In this document: positions 22,775 through 33,860 of the stretch, piece by piece
How positions within the stretch are numbered: the stretch's first letter is position 1
Layout: each line of letters starts with the position of its first letter
DNA from: Diospyros lotus
Lineage: Eukaryota > Streptophyta > Magnoliopsida > Ericales > Ebenaceae
Direction of reading: 5' to 3'
DNA: 64,000 nucleotides
NCBI RefSeq assembly: GCF_014633365.1
Contig: NC_068350.1
Location: 37,005,119-37,069,118, forward strand
The notes under the pieces: generated by a model
What the model was told of the DNA's origin: nothing
What the model saw: the letters and a program-made list of their open reading frames with translations, nothing else
The model's database searches: none
Program-made: the position numbers and the translations under genes

Positions 22775-24163
22775 CTATGCGTAATAAACAAAAACAACTT
22801 ATATTAACAAAAGCAGAATTTTATCAAACTAGTCCAAACAGAGGTGCATAAATGAATCTAGATGATAATATCCCTCCTCCTCACTCTCCTCATTTCTGCC
22901 CTAAAAACAATGAACACGTAAGTGATCTAACGGTAGATCAATAACAAAAACCAATTAGGTAGATATGAAGCTGTTTCTCCAAGTGAAATGTAATCAGTGA
23001 GCACAAAGATCACTGACATGGAATCTGCTCCAAACCTTATAAGGTAAACCACATGGCAAAAAGATAAAATTTCTACTTGTTTTCGCTGAAACAGCCAAAA
23101 GATTTCTTCTTCCTAAGAGAACAATGCATAAAACAAGTGGAACAATAATTCTAGCATTTCCATCAAAACATGGTAAAACATGCCAACATTATCATAGAAT
23201 AACTTATGGCTCCAAACATTTGTAAGAATCATCAAATTTTTCTTGTTTCCTGAAATATTAACAACATTTTCCATTTCCATGTTAATTGTAAAAGACATGG
23301 AAATGAAATTAGATGCTTGCATCAAGTATCATTGGCAAGTATAAATTGACAAACTAAGTTGCTGTCTGATATAGCAATAGACACTAAAAAACTTAAGCTA
23401 ACAGAATGTAGACATGAAAAAGGCAACTGCATAATCCAGAAAGCAATAAAGACAAGTGCCCGCCAAAGTTGCCTTTAGACCACTGTCTCTAATTGGACCC
23501 ATTTCCTAAAGGAATCAGAGCTTTGGTGCAGGAGGCTATACATCCAAGCACATAAACATTTATGGGGTGCCAAAAAGTTTATCCACTTTGTCCTGGCACA
23601 GAATTCAGTTCTGTTTATTTTGTTTAGTTTTGTCCCTCTTTGATCTCTATGGTTAAGACAATATCAGAAGGGCAGTGTTAGGTAGCTTGATATACATTGA
23701 TGCCTTCCAACAACTAAAGCTTTGACATAAGAAATCCAACAGTTAGATGTTACATAATTCTATTCACATGAACTACATTTATCCAAACTGCACTCAAGGA
23801 AATTTAGTTGTGCATCAAAGAATCTCAAGCAAACATCTACCTGGGGCTCATTTTGAAATTATTAGAGAAGACTGTGCAAGATAAAAAGCACAACAATGAA
23901 AGCCTTATTATCCAAGGAGAATCAAGAAGTTTGCCCACCGGAGGAGAGGATCGCAGTTCCTTGTTCATATGGGATAAAAAAGAACTACTGATGCTAAAAC
24001 TTGCAATTGTTCAAGACATGTCAATTCCAAAGATGCCCATCTTTTTCCTTTTAATATAGATTTTACCTGTACTTGCATGGATACAGTCCAAGTTGCAATT
24101 ATGGAAAATTTGCATATCAGATGAATGCCACAGGCTCACTGACAAGTAATGCCAAAAACTCAC
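22775..24163. other. Intron 16, no feature recognised
   Basis: 1.39 kb of AT-rich intron with no stable reading frame, LTR edge or inverted repeat that I could support. Confidence 0.6.
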
Positions 24164-24250
24164 CTCCTCAACCATTTCAAGCACAACCTTCTCCAGAGAT
24201 TCTTTCTTCACACCTTTCAAATTAGCAAATATTTCTAAATGCTCCTTCAC
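24164..24250 (-). CDS. ABCA1: ABCA1 exon 16: helical subdomain of first ATP-binding domain
   Basis: 87 nt (29 codons) after ATCAG, ending before GTGAGT. Product VKEHLEIFANLKGVKKESLE then KVVLEMVEE. The TVxEHLE block and the following helix precede the signature motif in subfamily A. Confidence 0.95.
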
Positions 24251-24828
24251 CTGATAACAGTAATAATAAGAGTTAGACTAACTGCCATGCTGAAGCATAA
24301 CCAAATTGGATAGTCACAACAGAGCCAGCACAGTCCCAGTTTCCAATATTTGAGTTACAAATATTCACTTATGATAATGCCATGAATATAAATCATTCTC
24401 AAACTCTGAAACAGTGCAGCATCCTGATATCATGATTTGAATAAACTTCAGTAACTTAATTATTTATAAGAGAATCATAACTCGGTTGCCTTTACAAAGG
24501 TTAGATGTGGAGGAATTAAGGTGATACATACCCTTCCAAACAGATTCATTACTGAACATATCTGATTGACTGGTTAAGATTTTCTCTCCAGGAGACTAAT
24601 AAAGTAAATAAGGAAGTAAGAAGTTCCCAAGGGAGAAAACATTAGTATGAGAGTAATATATGTCAGGAAAATCTGAATAATCCTGCAAGTAACAACTCAA
24701 ATTCTAAGCAAGCCCATAACAAGTTCATACAAGTGAAGTTTTTTTACTCTTCCAATCATTTATTTTTACAACTGACACTAGGAAGATATCAGAGACAGAA
24801 CAAAAGGCACAAATAAGCTGCTACTTAC
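24251..24828. other. Intron 15, no feature recognised
   Basis: 578 bp, no coding or repeat structure seen. Confidence 0.6.
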
Positions 24829-24891
24829 AGTCAATTCAGGAAAAAGAATATCATTCTGGGGACAAACACCCAATTCTTTCCTTATCTGATC
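24829..24891 (-). CDS. ABCA1: ABCA1 exon 15: Q-loop of first ATP-binding domain
   Basis: 63 nt (21 codons) between TTACAG and GTAAGT. It encodes [20 protein letters not shown] plus T. The glutamine in CPQND is the Q-loop residue that couples the ATP site to the membrane helices. A micro-exon stranded between a 12.5 kb and a 0.6 kb intron. Confidence 0.95.
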
Positions 24892-25805
24892 CTGTAAAAT
24901 TCACAAACCAATTACTGAATTTGAAGAGCTCAACTAAAAAAAATAGAAGGCCGTAATTCAGTAAGATAATAACACTAGTACTGCTATCCATCAAACTATA
25001 GATAATTGCAATTTCAAGTTGCCAAAGAGTATAATAGGCAATTTTCATAACCTTCAATGTAAAATGGAAAATGAATTAGGGAAAAATATGCTTTAAGAAT
25101 AGAGACAATGAAAAATAGATGTATAAAAAACCAATAGAATATGCCTAACATCTTTTCCAACTAGCACTGGACAAATTTAAAACATTCAATTCAAGTATAC
25201 ATTCAACTTGGCTTGGACATAAGAAAAGGAAACCACAGAAAGGAGAAAACCTGGAGCCTAGGCCAAATGAACATTGTGTTTTTTATTGATAAATAAACAA
25301 AAGAGGGTGAATCCAATACAAAGGGAACAAGAAAAGAAAACAACTAAAACTACCAAAATAGCATGTCAAGTTGAAAAAAGCATCCAGAGAAGAAACAAGA
25401 ATCTTAAGAAATAAAAAAAGCCTGGAAGTAATTACCTGAACACAAAAACTCCTATTCTCTACATCATCAAAAACTCTAAAAGTTCCTTGCGCCAAACATA
25501 AGTTGCATGACACCATAAGTGATTTAGAGCAGTCAAAAAGTTCTTAGAAGTTGAAGAAGAAGAAAATAAGAATTAGGGGGGAAGGGAGAAGAAGAAGATT
25601 GAGAGAGAGATCAGAGGAATCAGAGGAAATCATCAATATGAAATAATCAAAAGTGTAATCTAAGTTTACATCATAAGCCTATTATCGGCTAAAATCCAAA
25701 CTACAAAATTATTAACCTAGTTATAATTATCCTAACAAAATAAATAAGAATATAAACTATATAAAATAAGATAAATCAAAATACAAAAAGAAAATGGTTG
25801 GATGG
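24892..25805. other. Start of intron 14, possible old LTR remnant
   Basis: Mostly unremarkable. From about 25545 an AG/GAA-rich segment is followed by CCTATTATCGG and AT-rich sequence, resembling minus-strand LTR leftovers elsewhere in the window, but no edge or partner was found. Confidence 0.3.
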
Positions 25806-26040
25806 TGTTGGAGAATCAATCCGACCAGATTTAGCCCAATCAATCTCCTGTGATTGTGGGATTGGTTGTGGGAATCTTTCTATAATTATCGGTTGACTTT
25901 TTTGTACAAATTTGATTAGGTTTCCTCTCCTCATAGTTTCCTTCCTGTAATCTTTCCTACTTTGCAATTCTCTACTTGGATATATAGGGTGATTGGCCCT
26001 ACGATGAATATACGGAAAACCAATTACAGCTTTCTTTACA

Positions 26041-26052
26041 TGGTATCAGAGC
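26041..26052 (+). promoter_or_regulatory. Primer-binding site (initiator tRNA-Met)
   Basis: TGGTATCAGAGC directly after the LTR end TTTACA. Confidence 0.88.
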
Positions 26053-26621
26053 AGTTTGTTTCCTAGGGCATTTCAGTTCTACAGCATTCATTGCCATCTT
26101 TTTCTGCGACCCTTTGTTTCTCTGGCCTTCATAGCCGGTTTCTGGCCTTCATTTCCATCACCTTCATCACTGCTACCATCATCCCTAGCAGTCTTTTCCA
26201 TCGGCCTCCATTGCCGCTACCATCGCTTCTAGGTTTGTTTTTCCCTGCCGGCCTTAATTGCCTGTTCTTCGCTGACCCAAATTGAGAAGGTGACCCAAAT
26301 CGAGAAGGTGCTGCAGCTGCTGCTGCTATTTCCAGCGCCCTTGACTATCGTTGCTCGTTATGTTATCTCTAGTTCCGGTGACTTGTTAATTCTGGCTTCA
26401 CATCTCTGACGTTCCAGCTTCCTCTTCAGCATCGCACCATCCCTATTCCGGTGACCTTTAGATTCCGGCTTCCCATCTCTGTCATTTGGACTCCCTCCCC
26501 AGAGTCACAGCTTCCTGCTCTGGCAAGTTGCTGTGACCTTGCCGTGAGTCGATTTAGATCAGTGAATCGATCTGTTTGGTGTTGATCTGTTCGCTGACAC
26601 GTCATCTCCAATTTTTGCAAG

Positions 26622-27530
26622 ATGTCTTCAATCTCTGCAACTAGCAACCCTAGCCGCTCCTCAGCTGATCCTAACACCAGTATGCTGACAGGATCTGTAA
26701 ACAGCACTGCAGCGAACGACTTCCAGAATCTCAACCCATCCTACCAGTTAGATGGGACAAACTATCTGCAATGGTCTCAAGTGGTGAGAACGTTCTTTAA
26801 GGGAAAAGGGAAACTGAGTCATCTTGATGGAAAGGGGCCACAAAAGATGTCCCAAGATTTGCAACATGGGACAAGGACGATTCGGCAATTATGTCATGGC
26901 TGTAGAACTCTATGCAGCCTGAAATTAGACGCAACTGCATGATTCTATCCACTGCCCAAGAGGTATGGGAGACTGTTCAAAAGACATACTCGAAAACAAA
27001 GGATGTAGCCTTGATGTATGAAAACAAAACCAGAATCGCATCTATGAAAAAGCCAAGTTTTTCTGCGACTGACTATTACAATACATTGAATGGCTTGTAG
27101 TTAGAACTTGCGGAGAATTAAAAAGAAATCAGTGGCATTATCAGGAAGTTACATCTGAGATAATGCTCCTAAATATTCGGAGCATTCAAAGCTAGAGATA
27201 AGGCCGAATATCTCTCCTATTAGTTAGCTGGTTATTTCTATTTTGCAGACAGATAATTTGTAAATTTAAATAGATTAGATTTTGTACTTATAGATAGATT
27301 AGACTTGTATATTAGGTAGGACTTCTATCTCCTAATCATGTATATATTGAGCACTATCAAATGAAACCGAAGATCATTCTCCTCTCAATTAATTCTACAA
27401 AATTTGATCACTATTAGAATTTGAAGATGAAAGACAGTGAGGATGCCCAAACCTTGAAGGAGTTCATTGAATGAGATCGAGTATTTGAGTTTCTAGCAGG
27501 TCTAAGCGTAGAGTTTGACCCTATTCGAGT
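26622..27530 (+). pseudogene. copia gag, decayed and interrupted
   Basis: Starts MSSISATSNPSRSSADPN, then the conserved NYLQWSQVVRTFFKGKGKLS. A frameshift follows near 26860, a TAG at 27098 replaces the tryptophan of the LWLEL motif, and a non-coding insert follows before the frame resumes at about 27425 with DSEDAQTLKEFIE and FLAGLSVEFD. Confidence 0.8.
27117..27412. mobile_element. Nested solo-LTR-like insertion in gag
   Basis: About 0.3 kb separating two halves of the gag frame. It is AT-rich, contains a TATATATTGAGC near 27340, and ends TTAATTCTACA like an LTR. AATT words flank both sides; the exact edges are not certain. Confidence 0.5.
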
Positions 27531-27713
27531 TCAAATCCTTGGAAGAGGAAAGGGCAATGAAGTGTTAAAGTTGTGTTCAGATCCAATAGGTGAATCAATG
27601 AAAGGATCATCAGCTAGAGAAATATGGCCTCCATATGCAACAAGATCCTCAACATTTAATGTAGAGCTAACATCAAAGTCAAGTGGTGTATCAATGACAT
27701 GCACTTGGTCCAA
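27531..27713 (-). pseudogene. Ty3/gypsy-like polyprotein C-terminal fragment
   Basis: A 60-codon minus-strand frame with VIDTPLDFDVSSTLNVEDLV resembles the end of gypsy integrases, where a D-VSSTFNV-DL motif is common. It abuts the broken end of the copia gag, suggesting a rearrangement junction. Short, so tentative. Confidence 0.45.
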
Positions 27714-28319
27714 CTCATTCTAAAATTTTAAAAGGACCTGCACTTCGAGCCCGCAACTTGGAGACTGTTCTAGGAAGAAACTGCTCTGGCCTAAGGCGGA
27801 CCATCACATTTTAATTTAGTATTTTATATTTTATTTATTTAGTTAAGATTAATTATAACTAAGGTAATTATCTTTTAGTGAGGATTTTACCTTCAAATAG
27901 GTTTATGATATAATAAAGGAGCAAAGAGCAATTAGCCTACAACTGTTATGCAACCAGGTCTGATTCTTCATCTCCCGCACACTCAAATCTCCGGCACCCA
28001 CATCCACCCATTCCCTTGTGCGCAACTCTGTGTTGTCATTTCACTTTGGGGTATTGTTGCATGACTCTTGTGCAACACTGGATTCTCATATCAGATTGGA
28101 GTATCGTTAAGCGACACTTGCACATGACTCTCAGTCCTCTCTCTTCCTATTCTGGTTGCGGTAATCTTGTCATTTCAGGTTGGGATATTTCAATCTTGCC
28201 TTCAATCACATCATCAGTTCTGTTTATGGGGTTTCTTTCAGTTATTTCTTTGTTGTTTTGGTTTTACAATATTTCTGTGTCATCCTAGGCAGAGCTCTCT
28301 TCAATCCACTTGTTACCTG

Positions 28320-28920
28320 GTATCATGTCTACAATTGCAGATACCTCTAGTGGTGTTACTGCACCTAAATCAAGTACCTCTAGTATTTCTGCCCCTGCTT
28401 TGTCAAGAACTCCAGTTATCACTACTGCAAAATTGATTGGTGCTGAAAATTATGTGTCTTGGTATGCATATTTAAATTATGGTTTATGGAACAGGGCGAG
28501 GAAGAGCATTTAACTAATAGTTTGATGACATCCCTGCTATTGATCATAAACTCATTAATATTTTTCAGCCCTAAAAAACTTGTTAATACTTTCAGGGCAC
28601 AGGCACGCAAGCTCTGCACCAGTGATACCTCTCATTTTTATACTGTGGTTAGTGACATTGTGAATTTGAAGCAACAAGATATGAAAATGCAGACTTTTCT
28701 CGGACAAATACAGGCCTCCATGGAAGAATTTAAGGAACTAATGCTATTACTATAAGTCCTAATCAACAAGAGACTCATCAGGAGAAATTATTTATGGTAC
28801 TTGCGCTATTAGAACTTTGGTGAGATCTTGAGCGTATTCATTAACAAATTTTGGCTAGTGAGACTATTCTTTCAATGGATGATGTCTTATCTCGGCTGTT
28901 TCCATTGACCTCCTCAGAAA
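28320..28920 (+). pseudogene. copia gag fragment of another family
   Basis: Plus-strand frame MSTIADTSSGVTAPKSSTSS leads to ITTAKLIGAENYVSWYAYLN, the start of a UBN2-type gag; broken frames continue with HTVVSDIV-LKQQ words and FLGQIQASMEEF. A TGGTATCATGTCT just before (28318) may be part of its leader. No LTR found. Confidence 0.65.
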
Positions 28921-29471
28921 AAAAAAAACCTCCAAACAACAAAGAAGCAACTCAAAGAAAACCCAGAAGGACCAAAATGAGAGTACAATACGACAACTAG
29001 CAAGAAGATTGAGAAGCACACCCGATAAAGTGCAACAAGAGAGATGATGGAGAGTCATGCAAGAAGACTGGGTTGCATCCCATCTGAGAGAGAAGGCTAT
29101 GGATCATGTTGGATCTAAGAGAAGAGATTGCAAGACTCGTCAGACCTAAAAAGGAAGGCGATTGGTCTTGTCCAATTTGAGAGAGAAGGCTAGAATCTTG
29201 TCAGACCAAGGTGTCACCAAAGGATAAGGATTCATGACACAGAATGATTCAAACTCAAATGACCAAAGATCAAACATGAATGTATGCAAAGGTTGTGGAA
29301 ATTGTAAGGGATGCGATTAGAGAGAGAAACATGCTCAGTACCAACAACGATGACAATAATGATTGGCGGCAATGACAATGACAAGAACTGGTGGCAGCAG
29401 CAACTATTGTTGTTTGTAATTAGGGCTAGGGTTTTTTAGGTAATTAGGGTTTCTAGTAGAAATATGGTTTG
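28921..29471. other. Leader-like region of a minus-strand LTR element
   Basis: AG-rich sequence with repeated AGAGAGAAGGCTA and ATCTGAGAGAGA words next to the primer site at 29472; probably untranslated leader sequence. No coding seen. Confidence 0.35.
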
Positions 29472-29484
29472 GCTTTGATACCAT
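29472..29484 (-). promoter_or_regulatory. Primer-binding site of a minus-strand LTR element
   Basis: GGCTTTGATACCA reads TGGTATCAAAGCC on the minus strand, the same primer site as the element at 4655, directly followed on the plus strand by TGTAGAAAGAC as the reversed LTR end. Only one LTR end is visible. Confidence 0.6.
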
Positions 29485-29761
29485 GTAGAAAGACATAATT
29501 AATCTAACTATATGCTCCTTGATTATGACACGCACGCACGATCAAATAATACAAGAAAGGAAATATACACGTATTTACATAAATACGCTTATAATATGCA
29601 GTCTATACAAACAGTTACCTAGTTCGTGGAACATAATACAAGGACATAGTATGCCATTTCGCTCAAAACACAATAGGGGATAGGCGCCCTCAATTCACCA
29701 CTTTGGCTTGTAGCATGTTTCAATGCCAAACAAAAAAAACGTATCTTTTCTATTCATTTAA

Positions 29762-30068
29762 TGTTAGGCCCAATGTCGGAAGGCCATTAGCCAATCCACA
29801 AGGACCAATATACACATGGGTCATGCACATACAAGGGATGGGCACAATGGCACATGGTGGGTACCTTCTATCCCTTGAATGCATAACCCCTCATAACAAG
29901 GGTTGGCCCATTTTGGCTAACTTTATTTTGTTATACTTTGATCTCTCTCTTTCCCCACGCTCTTCCACTCACTCAGCTTCTAGGGAAAACTTAGTTGCCC
30001 TGACTAATTTCCATTATATCATGGCTTTTCACCTTGATTGCAGTGACAAGAAGCATTAGGTTGTTACA
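29762..30068 (+). repeat. Candidate LTR with adjacent primer-binding site
   Basis: TGTTAGGCCC to GGTTGTTACA, followed three bases later by TGGTGTCAAAGCCA (30072-30085), a tRNA-Met-like primer site. No partner LTR and no coding follow. The left edge is a guess based on TG...CA ends. Confidence 0.4.
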
Positions 30069-30085
30069 AGGTGGTGTCAAAGCCA

Positions 30086-30746
30086 CAAATGGGTGTTCCC
30101 AAGTTTTTTCATCATTCATTTTAGGTTTGTTAAGAATTTTGGGGCTTTTTGGTTCAATTTTTCTGTTTCTGTGATGAATTTTCCCATTCGAGTCTTGAAG
30201 TCTCTTCATTCTCTTTAATTTGGGTCTTCAATCTATGTGAGCTAGTACGTTCCATGGCATTCTAGGACACCAGTGCACCACTTTCCCAAGTGTCCAAGCT
30301 GGAAAGCAATTCATGTGCGCAGAAGCAAACCTGGTGACCATGCTCCATCAAGAAGCACATAACATCTGACAAAAGATATACAAAATTAAATCCACCATCT
30401 CTTCTTGCACTCAAAACCCATTCTTCCCATAACATTCATACAATAAATGCCTAAAACAACAATAATCCAACACAACCTTGTACATGTCCACGCCATTAGG
30501 TTGAGTTACCCATCCCCCCACACAATTGCATGAGTCTCCCCCTTTGTGAGGATTGAGGGAGAAATAAATAAGCCACATGAATCTAACAAACATTTATAGC
30601 AGTTCACTACATGCATTTCCACCACCAAGATCACTCTCTGTTTGGAATCATTCCTTGAAAAAACACAAATATAGTGACACAACGCAAGATGAACAAACTG
30701 ACTTTCAGAAAATGCAGGATATACAATAGGAACACAATAAAGGAAT
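30086..30746. other. Intron 14 sequence, no clear feature
   Basis: Leader-like sequence after the primer site at 30072, then unassigned sequence. No domain recognised in either strand. Confidence 0.4.
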
Positions 30747-30923
30747 TGTCAGAATTATTAGTATAATTGTATATATTGTAATTATTGTATGTGTGTGTTC
30801 TATTTGTAATTATTTATAATTAGATTAAGCCCATAGGTATTTAAGGCCCATTATACCTATTATAAATAACAAGTTAAGAGAGACTAATCTCTTAAGTTTT
30901 TCTCTTATAATTATTTTCTCACA
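30747..30923 (+). repeat. 5' LTR of copia element 30747-36190
   Basis: 177 bp, TGTCAGAATTATTAG to TTTTCTCACA, with CCTATTATAAATAACAAG as the TATA region. Confidence 0.9.
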
Positions 30924-30936
30924 TGATATTAGAGCC
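30924..30936 (+). promoter_or_regulatory. Primer-binding site
   Basis: TGATATTAGAGCC directly after the LTR, a two-base variant of the tRNA-Met site. Confidence 0.75.
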
Positions 30937-31207
30937 ACCAATGAGAAAAATCCTAGCCGTCGCCTTCACCGTCACTGCCCATGCCAGAACACCACTGTCT
31001 AGCCACCACTTGCTAACACCGCCACCAGCCTAGGGTTCGCCACCATTAGTCCGGCCGACCACCGAAGACCCACCGTTGACAAACCACCCACAAGACCCCA
31101 CTCGCCGCCGACGTGTGACAACGCGTTCGCCGGCCACTTCTCTCTGGCTTCTCCAGATCTGAACTCCGACAACCCCTCAAGCTGTTTTCGGTGTCAAAGT
31201 CCTCGTC

Positions 31208-32280
31208 ATGTCTGATCTCACTAACGCAGTTTCTGCCAATGCTACTCCAGCTCCAGCATCTGTTGCCCCTGCTGCCTCTCAATCCTTTACTATCTCCAAT
31301 CTTGGGACAACCAATATTACCACTGTCAAGTTGATAGAGTCTATCAATTATCTCTCATGGGCAGCCTCTGTCAAAAAGTGATTCAAAGGGCAAGGCCAAG
31401 CAGATCATCTTATCACAAAGGTTGAAAGTGTGCTAGAAGCTAATTGGGCTAGATGGGAACAAGTTGATGCTCAGTTATGTAGCCTCCTATGGCAGTCTAT
31501 TGATGCTTATTGCTTCCATCATACAGTTGTTTCACCAAATTGAAACTTGTGTTGATGTGTGGAAAGAAACTGAAGAGTGTTATACAAACGACATCCAATG
31601 TTTGTACACTGTGGTCTCCAATATCAAGAATTTCAAGCAAGAGTCGTCCATGAAATCTATCTAGGGCAGCTTCAAGCTCTCATGCAAGAATTTGATGTTT
31701 TTCTTTCTCTTACTACAACCCGCACCGAATAGATTGCTCAAAGAGAGAAGTTTTTTATGGTTATTGCTCTCTCCGGCTTGAAATAAGAGTTTGACGTCAT
31801 TAGGCATCAAATCTTGACCAGCTCCGCTAGTCCTACCATAAGGACTCTTTTAAAAGATTGTTGAATATGATAGGTGCGCATGGTATGTCCTCTTCTTCTT
31901 ATGTTGTTCCTCCAATCGAATCTTCAGCTCTTGTGTCTCAAGCTTCCACCTTAGGAGGAAATAGAGGACGCAATAATAATCGCCCACATCCACAATGTAC
32001 CTTTTGTAAGAAACTGGGTCGTCTTGAGGACAAATGATGGAAGAAACATGATCAGTCAGCTGTTCCACCTGCATCATCTACCAGTGCAGCTCATGTATTT
32101 CAGAGCGATCCTAATCCTGCTCAATCTCCACCAGGTTCGCAATTGGTACGTATGTCTGCAGTTGCGTATGATGCCTTCCTGAAGTTCCAGGCCACCCAAC
32201 AGTCTCATCCTAGTAATCCCGTTGCTTTTGTTGCTCAAGGCTCATATGTTGGTCCTTTGATTATAGATTCTAGGTGCCAC
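31208..32280 (+). pseudogene. copia gag and start of protease, decayed
   Basis: MSDLTNAVSANATPAPASV then TTVKLIESINYLSWAASVKK with TGA at 31379 replacing a tryptophan, FKGQGQADHL, and LGQLQALMQEFD. The zinc knuckle is CTFCKKLGRLEDK-WKKH, with the histidine changed to arginine and the last cysteine a stop, so RNA binding would be lost. The protease start LIIDSRCH is frameshifted. Confidence 0.85.
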
Positions 32281-32287
32281 TAACCAT

Positions 32288-33860
32288 ATGTGTGGTAATG
32301 AATTTCTTTTCTCCTCACTCACCTATTCTGATACCTTGCCTACTATTACCCTGGCTTATGGTATCAAAATTGCAGTTAAAGGGATCGACCAAATCACACC
32401 CACCTCATCTTTCTCATTAAATTTTGTTTTTTATGTTCTTGATAGTCCTTTTAATTTGATTTTAGTTAGCCAACTCACCAAAACCCTTAACTGTTTTGTT
32501 ATCTTTACTCCTACCCCTGTCTGTGTTCAGGACCAGGGTACGGGGCGAACGATTGGCCCCAGGCGTGAGTCACAGGATCACTATCATCTTGTTGTGTCTA
32601 GTTCGCCGGTAGCTTGCACCAGTGTCGCTTCCCCAGATCTTCTCCACTATCATCTTGGTCATCCCAACCTCTCCAAATTGAAGAAATTAGTTCTAGTTTG
32701 TCGTCATTGTCCATGTTTAATTGTGAGTCGTGTCAGCGTGGTAAACACGCTCGTAATTCTTTTTCTCGTCGAGTCAATAATAGAGTTGAGGCTCCATTTT
32801 CCCTTGTATACTCTAATGTTTGGGGGCCCAATCGTGTGAATTTTATTCTTGGTTTTTCATATTTTGCTACTTTCATTGATGACTTTTCTCGTTGCACCTG
32901 GTTGTTTCTTATAAAAAGTCGGTCCGAGTTGTTTTCTATCTTTCAGACATTTACTACTAAAATAAAAACACAGTTTGGAGTTTGTTGGAGATCAAGATTA
33001 AGTAGAAGAAGCCGAGATAAGAAGCATTCGAATAGAAGGATAATTTGCTAATTATCAGGTTATCAAGAAGCAAAAAAATAGGAAATAAAAAGATGAGTTC
33101 AACTTAAGATATTGTATACTATTTATCTGTAAATTAGTAGCTTGGTTAGATATTGTATTATTTATCTCTAGGAGTAAAAGTCGTAGGTCATGAGTTGTAT
33201 TTATATGGTGTTCGATCAATGCAAATATCAGAGTTTTGATTGATTTCATTCTTCCTCAAATACACTATTGTTTATTTTTCTGTTCAGAGTTTCTATACAT
33301 GCCATACATAGTGATAATGCCCCTGAGTATTTTTCTTCTCAATTTACTAACTTTATAACTACTAATGGCATCCTGCACCAATCCTCTTATACTTACACAC
33401 CTCAACAAAATAGTGTTGCTCAGCGTAAAAATCGCCATCTTATTGAGACTGCACGGACGCTCCTTTTACGTGCCAATCTTCCCACCAAATTTTGGGAAGA
33501 TCCTATTCTAACTGCATGTTATCTAATCAATCGCATGCCATCTTCAACATTACAAGACCAAATTCCTCATTCCTTTTTGTTCCCTACACAACCGCTTTAT
33601 TCTATTCCTCTTCGTGTTTTTGGATGTATCTATTTTGTGCATTCTTTTTCACTTGGACAGGATAAGCTTGCTGCAAAATCTCTCAAGTGTATCTTACTTG
33701 ACTATTCCTGGTTGCAAAAAGGCTACAAGTGTTACTCTCCTAAGCTGAACCACTATCTTATGTTTGCTGATGTCACATTCTTTAAACAACAGCCTTTCTT
33801 TTTGGTTGCTCAGCCTGATTCACAGTCTTCACCAGGTTTTGCCTGTTCCTTTTTTTTTCT
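32288..33860 (+). pseudogene. copia integrase, split by a solo LTR
   Basis: Frames give LLHYHLGHPNLSKLKKLV (integrase zinc region, HLGHP), SCQRGKHAR, SNVWGPNRV, FIDDFSRCTWLFLIKSRSEL, then a 304-bp insert. Coding resumes at about 33287 with HAIHSDNAPEYFSSQFTNFI, SYTYTPQQNSVAQRKNRHLI and RVFGCIYFVH. The catalytic Asp of SDNAPEY and the downstream glutamate region are recognisable; the usual VAERK is changed to VAQRK. Confidence 0.88.
32983..33286. mobile_element. Solo LTR inserted in the copia integrase
   Basis: 304 bp from TGTTGGAGATCAAG to TTTTTCTGTTCA, flanked by exact GAGTT duplications at 32978-32982 and 33287-33291. Removing it restores continuity of the surrounding integrase frame. The start resembles TGTTGGAGATCAGATTAACG at about 40203, possibly the same family. 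Confidence 0.85.

Larger units (their letters stand above)
25806..27540 (+). mobile_element. 5'-end fragment of a copia element
   Basis: LTR 25806-26040 (TGTTGGAGAATCAAT to TTTCTTTACA) is followed by TGGTATCAGAGC and a long leader. Gag pieces follow: YQLDGTNYLQWSQVVRTFF, then AQEVWETVQKTYSKTKD, FSATDYYNTLNGL and MKDSEDAQTLKEFIE, FLAGLSVEFDPIRVQILGR. Everything downstream of gag, and the 3' LTR, is missing. A block between about 27117 and 27412 interrupts gag. Confidence 0.85.

Noticed and set aside
26426..26734. A 102-codon minus-strand ORF
   Set aside because: It overlaps the leader and start of a copia gag on the other strand; no family recognised.
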